NCBI GenBank assembly: GCA_045650705.1
Contig: JAZRRK010000056.1
Coordinates: 1 to 22,697, forward strand
Source: UMGS1781 sp045650705
Lineage (GTDB): Bacteria > Bacillota > Clostridia > TANB77 > CAG-508
Reading direction: 5' to 3'
DNA length: 22,697 bases
The notes below the pieces were generated by a model that had not been told where the DNA came from, did not search any database, and worked only from the letters and a program-made list of their open reading frames with translations. Of the stretch, positions 16,053-22,697 are shown piece by piece (positions within the stretch are counted from its first letter, which is position 1; each line of letters opens with the position of its first letter). Made by a program: the position numbers and the translations under genes.

Positions 16053-17198
16053 ATGGAATTTATTGATTTAAAAGCTCAATACAATAAACTAAAAAACGAA
16101 ATGAGTAAAAATATTGAGAAAGTTTTAGATGATGGCAATTATATAATGGGACAAGAAGTAAAAGAGTTAGAAAAACAATTAGCAGAATATGTTGGAACAA
16201 AATATTGCGCAACATGTGCAAATGGAACAGATGCATTATCAATAGCATTAATGGTGCTAGACATAAAAGAAGGAGATGCCGTATTTGTACCAAGCTTTAC
16301 ATTTTATGCATCAGCAGAAGTAGTTTCACTTCAAAATGCAACACCAATATTTATTGATTCAGACCCAAGAACTTTTAATATAGATACAGAAAAATTAGAA
16401 AAAGCTATTTTACAAGTAAAGGCTGAAAATAAATTAACACCAAAAGCAATTATAGCAGTAGATTTATTTGGACAACCAGCAGATTATAAAGCAATAAAGA
16501 GAATAGCAGATAAATACAGTTTAAAAATAATAGAAGATGGAGCACAAGGATTTGGTGGAAGTATTAATGGCAAAAAAGCTTGTTGTTTTGGAGACATTTC
16601 TACAACATCATTCTTCCCAGCAAAACCATTAGGATGTTATGGTGATGGTGGAGCTATATTTACAGATGATGAAGAAATATATAATTTAATTACATCTATA
16701 AGAGTACATGGAAAAGGAAGCTTTAAATATGATAATGTAAGAGTAGGATTAAATTCTAGATTAGATACATTACAAGCTGCAATATTACTTCCAAAATTAA
16801 AAGCATTTAAAGATTATGAACTAAAAGAAAGAAATAGATGGGCAGACGAGTATACTAATAGATTAAAAGATTATGTAAAAACACCATTTGTTCCAGAAGG
16901 ATATGAAAGTAGTTGGGCTCAATATACTCTAATTTTAGAATCAGAAGAACAAAGAAATACGTTACAAAACAAATTAAAAGAAGCAGGAATACCAACTAAT
17001 ATATATTATCCAACACCACTACATAGACAAACAGTTTATAAAGATTACAACTATAATTTAGAGGATTTAACAGTATGTGAAAATTTAAGTAAAACAGTTT
17101 TAAGTATACCAATGCACCCATATTTAGATGAGCAAACAGTAAATAATATATGTAATAATATTATTAGTAATATGGGAGATGGTAAAAATGGAAAGTAA
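16053..17198 (+). CDS. wbpE: UDP-3-keto sugar aminotransferase (WbpE/WlbC-like)
   Basis: A 381-residue DegT-family PLP aminotransferase, different from the one at 12040. The N-terminus MEFIDLKAQY is the usual WbpE-type opening. D162 in IIEDGAQ binds the PLP nitrogen, and K191 in SFFPAKPLGCYGDGGA is the Schiff-base lysine. In the Wbp route it turns the 3-keto group from WbpB into a 3-amino group using glutamate. ATG 16053 is chosen, with AGGGAG 12 bases upstream; a TTG at 16029 and an ATG at 16041 are in frame but overlap or touch that site. The end overlaps the acetyltransferase start by 11 bases, which points to coupled translation. Confidence 0.9.
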   Translation: MEFIDLKAQYNKLKNEMSKNIEKVLDDGNYIMGQEVKELEKQLAEYVGTKYCATCANGTDALSIALMVLDIKEGDAVFVPSFTFYASAEVVSLQNATPIFIDSDPRTFNIDTEKLEKAILQVKAENKLTPKAIIAVDLFGQPADYKAIKRIADKYSLKIIEDGAQGFGGSINGKKACCFGDISTTSFFPAKPLGCYGDGGAIFTDDEEIYNLITSIRVHGKGSFKYDNVRVGLNSRLDTLQAAILLPKLKAFKDYELKERNRWADEYTNRLKDYVKTPFVPEGYESSWAQYTLILESEEQRNTLQNKLKEAGIPTNIYYPTPLHRQTVYKDYNYNLEDLTVCENLSKTVLSIPMHPYLDEQTVNNICNNIISNMGDGKNGK

Positions 17199-17766
17199 AG
17201 AATATTTTGTACATGAATCAAGTTATGTAGATGAACCATCTAGTATTGGTAAAGGAACGAAAATATGGCATTTTTCCCATATTATGAAAAATTGTAAAAT
17301 AGGAGAAAATTGTAATATTGGACAAAATGTTGTAATTTCACCAGATGTTATTATAGGGAATAATGTAAAAATTCAAAACAATGTTTCAGTATATACAGGA
17401 GTTATATGTGAAGACGATGTGTTTTTAGGACCATCGTGTGTATTCACAAATGTAATAAATCCAAGAAGTTTTATAGAAAGAAAAGATGAATATAGAAAGT
17501 CAGTTATAAAAAAAGGAGCAACAATAGGGGCTAATGCTACTATTGTTTGTGGACATGATTTAGGAAGATATTCTTTTGTTGGTGCAGGAAGTGTTGTTAC
17601 AAAAGATGTTCCAGACTATGCATTAGTAGTTGGAAATCCAGCAAAAGTATTATATTATGTTTGTGAATGCTCAGAAAAGATGGAATTTAATAAAGATAAT
17701 TATTTTAAATGCCAAAAATGTGGCAAAGAATATATTATAGAAAATAATAAAATTAGGAGGATATAA
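17188..17766 (+). CDS. wbpD: Nucleotide-sugar N-acetyltransferase (WbpD/WlbB-like)
   Basis: A 192-residue left-handed beta-helix acetyltransferase that uses acetyl-CoA to acetylate the 3-amino group made by WbpE. Hexapeptide repeats run from about residue 15 to 155 (for example IGKGTKIWHFS, IGENCNIGQNV, IGNNVKIQNNV). VFTNVINPR (85-93) is the conserved active-site region of the WbpD/WlbB group, and GNPAK closes the helix. A C-terminal tail has two cysteine pairs, C159/C161 and C175/C178, that could bind zinc. ATG 17188 has GGGAG nine bases upstream; ATG 17179 lies too close. It overlaps the previous gene by 11 bases and ends two bases before the next, whose AGGAGG site lies inside this coding end. 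Confidence 0.9.
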   Translation: MESKEYFVHESSYVDEPSSIGKGTKIWHFSHIMKNCKIGENCNIGQNVVISPDVIIGNNVKIQNNVSVYTGVICEDDVFLGPSCVFTNVINPRSFIERKDEYRKSVIKKGATIGANATIVCGHDLGRYSFVGAGSVVTKDVPDYALVVGNPAKVLYYVCECSEKMEFNKDNYFKCQKCGKEYIIENNKIRRI

Positions 17767-17768
17767 TA

Positions 17769-19085
17769 ATGAAAGAAGAATTATTAAAAAAGATTGAAGA
17801 CAAAACATTAAAAATGGGAGTTGTAGGATTAGGTTATGTAGGACTACCTCTAGCAGTAGAAAAAGCAAAAGCAGGATTTAAAACTATAGGATTTGATGTT
17901 CAAGAAGCAAAAGTAAATTTAGTAAATGAAGGGCATAATTATATAGGAGATGTAGTAGATAATGACTTAAAAGAATTAGTTGGTAATGGAATGTTAAAAG
18001 CAACAACAGACTTTTCATTTATAAAAGATGTAGATTTTATAGCAATATGTGTACCAACACCATTAGATGAACATCAACAACCAGATATTAGCTATGTAAG
18101 AGACAGTGCAATATCTGTATCAAAATATCTAAAAAAAGGAACAATGGTAGTATTAGAATCTACAACATATCCAGGAACAACAGAAGAATTACTTAAACCA
18201 ATATTAGAAGAAGGTTCAGGATTAAAATGTGGAGAAGACTTTTATCTAGGTTTCTCACCTGAAAGAGTAGACCCAGGTAATGCAGTATATAAAACAAAAA
18301 ATACTCCTAAAGTAGTAGGAGCTATTGGAAAAGATGCAAGAGAAGTAATAGCAAAAGTATATAGAGCAGTATTAGGAGCAGAAATATTTGAAGTTTCATC
18401 ACCAGCAGTTGCAGAAATGGAAAAAATATTAGAGAATACATATAGAAATATAAACATAGGATTAGTAAACGAACTTACTATGTTATGTAACAAAATGGGA
18501 ATTAGTATGTGGGAAGTTGTAGATGCAGCAAAAACAAAACCATATGGGTTCCAAGCTTTCTATCCAGGACCAGGATTAGGGGGACATTGTATACCACTAG
18601 ATCCATATTACTTAGACTGGAAAGCAAGAGAATATGGCTTCCATACATCAATGATACAAGCATCAGGAATGGTAAATGATAAAATGCCAGAATATTGCGT
18701 AGAAAGAGCAAGTAAAATATTAAGTAATAAATTCAAAAAATCAATGAATGGAGCAAAAGTATTGGTTCTCGGAGTTGCTTATAAAAATGATATAGATGAT
18801 TACAGAGAAAGCCCTGCATTACGAGTAATAGAAGTATTAGAAGAAGAAGGAGCAAATGTAATTTTCTATGATCCATGGATACCAGAATATAAATATAAAG
18901 GACAAATGCATAAAGGATTAGAAGCAATAGATGCAAAAACAGTTAGTGATGCTGATATAGTAATATTCACAGCAGCACATAGCAATTTTGATTATGAAAT
19001 GATACAAAAAAATGCAAAAGCAATTTTTGATACAAGAAACGCAATGAAGAATATGGAAAATAGAGAAAATATAGAATTACTATAG
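17769..19085 (+). CDS. wbpA: UDP-GlcNAc 6-dehydrogenase (WbpA-like)
   Basis: A 438-residue nucleotide-sugar dehydrogenase that oxidises C6 of the sugar twice to give a uronic acid, using NAD. The Rossmann motif is GLGYVGLPLA (20-29). CVPTPLDE (94-101) and STTYPGTTEE (131-140) follow. K219 and N223 lie in the catalytic EKILENTYRN segment, and the catalytic cysteine is C274 in GGHCIPLDPYYL. The C-terminal UDP-binding domain contains GVAYKNDIDDYRESPAL. Length and order match WbpA and WecC/WbpO. The neighbouring WbpB/E/D genes favour UDP-GlcNAc as substrate, which would make it the first step of the route although it is encoded last of the four. It has an AGGAGG site and sits two bases after the acetyltransferase gene. 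Confidence 0.92.
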   Translation: MKEELLKKIEDKTLKMGVVGLGYVGLPLAVEKAKAGFKTIGFDVQEAKVNLVNEGHNYIGDVVDNDLKELVGNGMLKATTDFSFIKDVDFIAICVPTPLDEHQQPDISYVRDSAISVSKYLKKGTMVVLESTTYPGTTEELLKPILEEGSGLKCGEDFYLGFSPERVDPGNAVYKTKNTPKVVGAIGKDAREVIAKVYRAVLGAEIFEVSSPAVAEMEKILENTYRNINIGLVNELTMLCNKMGISMWEVVDAAKTKPYGFQAFYPGPGLGGHCIPLDPYYLDWKAREYGFHTSMIQASGMVNDKMPEYCVERASKILSNKFKKSMNGAKVLVLGVAYKNDIDDYRESPALRVIEVLEEEGANVIFYDPWIPEYKYKGQMHKGLEAIDAKTVSDADIVIFTAAHSNFDYEMIQKNAKAIFDTRNAMKNMENRENIELL

Positions 19086-19100
19086 AATAAAGGAGCTTTT

Positions 19101-20195
19101 ATGAATATATTAATGATTTTAACAAATGGATTCGATCCAGATTTAAGAGTATATAAAGAAGCAAAATATCTCGTAAAAAATGGAAATAAGGTTGAAATAC
19201 TTTGTTGGGACAGAGACAATAGATATGCTGATAGAAAAAGCGAGATAGTCGATGGAATTAAGATAACAAGATTTTATGAAAGCTCTTCATATGGAAGTGG
19301 TTTAAAGCAAATATTCAAGCTATTAAAGTTTAAAAATGACTGTAAAAAATATATAAGAAAAAATAATTCTATATATGATGTTATACATTGCCATGACTTA
19401 GATGGAATGTTGGCAGGATATTTAATGCATATAAAAAAAGCAAATTTAGTATTCGATATGCATGAATTTTATGAAACTGGTAGTTATGCTAAGATTGCAC
19501 CTATCATAAGGAAACTAGTAAAGTTTTTACAGAATAGGGCATATAAAATTATACATGTTAATGAACAGCAGATAAAAAACATGACTAAAAAAAACAAAGC
19601 AAAATTAGTATATTTACCCAATTACCCAGAAGAAGAAAAATTTAATAAAGTAAAACACATTATTTCAGACAATGTAAGAATAACATATGCAGGATATATT
19701 AGACATCTCATACCAATGAAGAATTTAATAAAGGCAGCAAATGAATTAGATAATGTATTAGTTTCTATTCATGGTTCTGGAGAGTTATATAATGATATAA
19801 AAAAAATGGAGAAAGAATATAAAAATGTAAAAGTTTCAGGTGCATTTAAACACGAAGAAATTGCCAAGTTTTATTCTAATTCAGATTTAATATATGTTGT
19901 ATATAATAAAGGAAATAAAAATGATGAAACAGCTCTTCCAACTAAATTCTTTGAAGCTATTATTTGTAAAATACCAGTAATAGTTTCTAAAGGTTCATTA
20001 ATGGAAGAATGGGTAAAAAAATATGATATAGGATTTAGTGTGGATGGAACGGACTATAAAGATATAAAAAATTTATTAGAAAAACTTGAAAAAAACAAGG
20101 AAATTTTAGATAAGAAAATAAAAAATATGAGGGATATATCTCAAAAATTTTCTTGGGAAGAAATTGTTAAAAATTTAAATATAATATATAATTAG
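19101..20195 (+). CDS. Family 4-type glycosyltransferase
   Basis: A 364-residue GT-B glycosyltransferase. The N-terminal domain has FDPDLRVYKEAKYL (11-24), HCHDLDG (96-102) and FDMHEFY (118-124), all typical of GT4 enzymes in surface-glycan clusters. The C-terminal domain contains the donor-binding LPTKFFEAIICKIPVIVS segment, whose EAI part corresponds to the usual E-x7-E region, although the first glutamate is not evident. No membrane segment is visible. AAAGGAG lies before the ATG, 15 bases after the dehydrogenase stop. Its place between the uronic-acid genes and the amidotransferase suggests it may transfer that sugar, but the sequence does not show donor or acceptor. Confidence 0.88.
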   Translation: MNILMILTNGFDPDLRVYKEAKYLVKNGNKVEILCWDRDNRYADRKSEIVDGIKITRFYESSSYGSGLKQIFKLLKFKNDCKKYIRKNNSIYDVIHCHDLDGMLAGYLMHIKKANLVFDMHEFYETGSYAKIAPIIRKLVKFLQNRAYKIIHVNEQQIKNMTKKNKAKLVYLPNYPEEEKFNKVKHIISDNVRITYAGYIRHLIPMKNLIKAANELDNVLVSIHGSGELYNDIKKMEKEYKNVKVSGAFKHEEIAKFYSNSDLIYVVYNKGNKNDETALPTKFFEAIICKIPVIVSKGSLMEEWVKKYDIGFSVDGTDYKDIKNLLEKLEKNKEILDKKIKNMRDISQKFSWEEIVKNLNIIYN

Positions 20196-20207
20196 GAGAA
20201 ATAAATA

Positions 20208-21320
20208 ATGAGTAAGATTTGTAAAAGATGTGTGATGGATGATTTAAACACTGACATAACATTTGATGATGTTGGAAATTGTAATTATTGCACAGAAGCA
20301 ATAAGCAATAAAGATAAAATTTGGCATAACACTGAAGAAGGAAAAAAAGAATTTGAAGATTTTATAAAAAACATGAAAGAAAATAATAAAGATAAAAAAT
20401 ATGATTGTATTTTAGGTCTAAGTGGAGGGATAGACAGTTGTTATACAGCATATTTGCTTACTAAATATAATGTAAGAATGCTAGCAGTTCACATTGATGG
20501 TGGATGGAATACAGAAGTATCAACAAAGAATGTAGAATTGCTGTGTAAAAAGTTAGGAATAGAACTTCATATTATTAAACCTGATGAAAAAGAAATGTTT
20601 GATTTGCAAAGAGCATATTTTTTAGCAGAGGTAATTAACCAAGATGTACCACAAGATCACTTCTTTTTTGCATATTTGTATAGATTTGCATTAAAAAATC
20701 ACATAAAATATTTTATAAGTGGAGGCAACTATTCAAGTGAATCAATATTACCAAAAAGATGGGGATTTGATGCAATGGATGGTAAAAATTTGAAAGATAT
20801 ACATAAGAAATATGGAAAACAAAAATTAAAAGAGCTTAAGCCATTATCGTTTTTTGAGATATATGTTAAAATACCATATATAGATAGATTAAAGAAATTC
20901 AGACCATTAAATTATATAAATTATAATAAAGAAGAAGCTATAAAAGAATTACATGATAATATAGGTTTTGAGTATTATGGAGGAAAACACTGTGAAAGTA
21001 TATTTACAAGATTATATCAAAACTATATATTACCGGTGAAATTTAAAGTAAATAAGAGTAAAGCACACTATTCAAGTTTAATCGTAGCAGGACAAATGAA
21101 AAGGGAAAATGCTATTCAACTATTGAAAGAAAATGAATATACGAATAATAAAGAATTATTAGAAAAAGATATTGCAGATTTTATACAGAGAATAGATATA
21201 ACAAGAGAAGAATTTGATAATATTATAAATGATGGTGTCATTAGAAAGCATTTAGATTTCAAGAATTATGATAAATTAATGAAAATATGCTGGAAGGTAA
21301 AAAAACTTATAAAAATTTGA
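20208..21320 (+). CDS. wbpG: N-acetyl sugar amidotransferase (WbpG-like)
   Basis: A 370-residue ATP-dependent amidotransferase of the WbpG/PseA group. A PP-loop motif, SGGIDS (72-77), binds ATP, and an N-terminal zinc site has two CxxC pairs (C5/C8 in CKRC and C25/C28 in CNYC). SGGNYSSES (171-179) is a further conserved segment. In Pseudomonas aeruginosa, WbpG together with HisH- and HisF-like partners changes the 3-acetamido group of a diacetamido-uronic acid to an acetamidino group; the partners supply ammonia. Here the neighbouring WbpA/B/E/D genes supply the right kind of precursor. No HisH or HisF homologue is in the window. The start has TTAGGAG ten bases upstream. Confidence 0.92.
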   Translation: MSKICKRCVMDDLNTDITFDDVGNCNYCTEAISNKDKIWHNTEEGKKEFEDFIKNMKENNKDKKYDCILGLSGGIDSCYTAYLLTKYNVRMLAVHIDGGWNTEVSTKNVELLCKKLGIELHIIKPDEKEMFDLQRAYFLAEVINQDVPQDHFFFAYLYRFALKNHIKYFISGGNYSSESILPKRWGFDAMDGKNLKDIHKKYGKQKLKELKPLSFFEIYVKIPYIDRLKKFRPLNYINYNKEEAIKELHDNIGFEYYGGKHCESIFTRLYQNYILPVKFKVNKSKAHYSSLIVAGQMKRENAIQLLKENEYTNNKELLEKDIADFIQRIDITREEFDNIINDGVIRKHLDFKNYDKLMKICWKVKKLIKI

Positions 21321-21344
21321 GATTAAAGGTGATGAAAATAATTA

Positions 21345-22523
21345 ATGACTAGTAATAATAAAAGGAAGAAAACAATAGTTATATTAACACATGTAAACAA
21401 TGATAATTCTCCATATTGTAGTTTTGTACATGAACATGCAAAGGCACTAGTTAAATTAGGGTATAATGTTACAGTATTTGCTCCAGTTGCATGGATTCCA
21501 ATTTTATCAAATTTTCAAAGGGAAAAGAAAAAATGCTGGAAAAATATCAAGAAGATAGGAAAAGAAATTATGATTGATGGAGTAAAGATTATTTATAAGA
21601 AGGTTTTTTCATTATCAAACTTTTTATATAATTCATCAATAAATTTAAATGGTATATTTTATTATTTATCTATCAAAAACAAGTTTAGAAAAATTTTAAA
21701 GGAAGAAAACTTATGTTTAGTGGATGCGCATACTTTTAAAGTAGAGGGATATGCTGCTAAATGCCTAAAGAAAAAATATGGAATTCCTACAACAGTTACT
21801 TTGCATGGAACAAGTTTTAATAGAAATTTGAAAAATAAAAATGGAATTAAATCCATAAAAGAAGTTTTTCAAACAGTAGATTATGCAGTATGTGTTAGTG
21901 ATAAATTGAAAAATAATTTATTAAGCATGAACATTAAAAATTCTGTTGTTATATATAATGGAATAAACACAGATAGTATGATACAAAAAAAGAAAAAATT
22001 TTCAATTCTTTCAGTTGGTAATTTAGTTAAATCCAAGAATTTTCACATTACGATACAATCTATAAATCAATTACTAAAAAGCTTTAAGAATATTCATTTA
22101 ACAATTATTGGAGATGGACCAGAAAAAATAAACTTGCAACATTTAGTTGATAAACTAAATATCGCAACAAATGTTACTTTTACAGGGAATTTAAGTAATA
22201 ATGATGTGATTTCAGCTATGGGGAAAAGCGAGATATTTTTACTGCCAAGTTCACCAGAAGGATTTGGGATTGTATATGCTGAAGCAATGAACAATAAATG
22301 TATTACAATTGGAACAAAAGGAGAAGGGATAGACGGTTTTATTAAACACGGAAAAAACGGTTTTTTAGTAAAATCTGATATAGATGAGATTGAAAATTTA
22401 ATAAAAGGCATATATGAAAATAAATATGATATAGAAAACATTATTGAAAGAGGACAAAATGATGCAAAAAAATTAACATGGGAAGAAAACGCTAAAAGAT
22501 ATATAAATTTAATTGAGGGATAA
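21345..22523 (+). CDS. Family 4 glycosyltransferase
   Basis: A 392-residue retaining GT-B glycosyltransferase. The N-terminal domain has the usual FVHEHAKALVKLGYNVTVFAP (27-47) and TLHGTSF (152-158). The C-terminal domain has SVGNLVKSKNF (223-233), IIGDGPE (254-260) and the E-x7-E pair E305/E313 in EGFGIVYAEAM. It has no membrane segment, so it is probably peripheral. It is more canonical than the GT4 at 19101 and clearly not a duplicate of it. The start is less certain: AAGGTG is 13 bases before ATG 21345, and a six-codon reading frame from ATG 21332 overlaps that start. It probably adds one of the later sugars. Confidence 0.92.
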   Translation: MTSNNKRKKTIVILTHVNNDNSPYCSFVHEHAKALVKLGYNVTVFAPVAWIPILSNFQREKKKCWKNIKKIGKEIMIDGVKIIYKKVFSLSNFLYNSSINLNGIFYYLSIKNKFRKILKEENLCLVDAHTFKVEGYAAKCLKKKYGIPTTVTLHGTSFNRNLKNKNGIKSIKEVFQTVDYAVCVSDKLKNNLLSMNIKNSVVIYNGINTDSMIQKKKKFSILSVGNLVKSKNFHITIQSINQLLKSFKNIHLTIIGDGPEKINLQHLVDKLNIATNVTFTGNLSNNDVISAMGKSEIFLLPSSPEGFGIVYAEAMNNKCITIGTKGEGIDGFIKHGKNGFLVKSDIDEIENLIKGIYENKYDIENIIERGQNDAKKLTWEENAKRYINLIEG

Positions 22524-22525
22524 GA

Positions 22526-22697
22526 ATGATAAAAAAAATAAATGAGGTAATGATATATATAACAAGTATTATATTTTGTTTACATTTAACAAAAATAACT
22601 GAAAATCAAGTTTTTGATATGATATCTTTAATAGTAGTTATAGTTCCTTTTTTTCTATTATTCTATGAATTAAAAAGCTACTTTTGTAAAGAATATC
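22526..22697 (+). CDS. Membrane protein, 5' part only (cut by window end)
   Basis: An open frame from ATG 22526 runs through 57 codons to the window edge without a stop. GAGGG lies eight bases upstream, and the start is two bases after the previous stop, so it continues the operon. Hydrophobic segments are visible at about residues 8-21 (VMIYITSIIFCLHL) and 33-47 (ISLIVVIVPFFLLFY), separated by a short polar stretch. Such a multi-pass start in this position would fit an O-antigen-type polymerase (Wzy) or a flippase, but 57 residues are too few to say. Confidence 0.75.
   Translation, partial: MIKKINEVMIYITSIIFCLHLTKITENQVFDMISLIVVIVPFFLLFYELKSYFCKEY

Noticed and set aside
21332..21352. Six-codon frame (ATG 21332) with a good ribosome binding site before the second GT4 gene
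   Set aside because: It could be a coupling peptide, but it is short enough to arise by chance, and there is no repeat of this arrangement at other junctions.
1..22697. CRISPR array, tRNA or rRNA genes, defence system
   Set aside because: No regularly spaced repeats, cloverleaf sequences, rRNA-like blocks or defence-gene motifs were seen on either strand.

Overview
The window is very AT-rich DNA. Its genes have strong AGGAGG-type ribosome binding sites, frequent ATA isoleucine codons, sigma-A-like promoters and short hairpin-plus-T terminators. This suggests a low-GC member of the Bacillota, probably an uncultured gut-type clostridium. The genus cannot be read from the sequence.

Layout. (1) 1-2706 is a mobile-element cluster. 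An intact IS1182-family insertion sequence (1-1702) with 64-bp perfect terminal inverted repeats abuts a REP-associated Y1/HUH transposase unit (about 1703-2706). That unit is bounded by inverted copies of a 24-bp REP-like repeat, and the IS appears to have cut into its left copy. (2) 2842-3045 is a small orphan gene with its own terminator. (3) 3156-11228 is one giant gene for a cyclic beta-1,2-glucan synthase-type protein (GT84 glycosyltransferase, GH189-like middle domain, GH94 phosphorylase domain). A VanZ-family membrane protein with its own promoter and terminator follows (11307-11816). (4) 12040 to the right edge is a tightly packed, co-directional surface-polysaccharide operon: DegT aminotransferase, phosphoglycosyl transferase, GT2, then a WbpB/E/D/A-type set, GT4, a WbpG-type amidotransferase, GT4, and the start of a membrane protein that runs off the window.

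How the genes work together. The wbpA-, wbpB-, wbpE- and wbpD-like genes together match the known route from UDP-GlcNAc to UDP-2,3-diacetamido-2,3-dideoxy-glucuronic acid. The nearby wbpG-like gene implies that an acetamido group is later changed to an acetamidino group. The first DegT enzyme and the phosphoglycosyl transferase probably supply and load the first sugar on undecaprenyl phosphate. The three glycosyltransferases extend the unit. The truncated last gene could be the polymerase or flippase. The 2-epimerase (WbpI) and the HisH/HisF partners of WbpG are not in the window.

Stretches without genes: 1636-1800 holds the IS right end, the REP left copy and a 20-bp hairpin. 2530-2841 holds the REP right copy and candidate promoters. 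11817-12039 holds a terminator and the operon promoter. No rRNA, tRNA, CRISPR array or recognisable riboswitch was seen.
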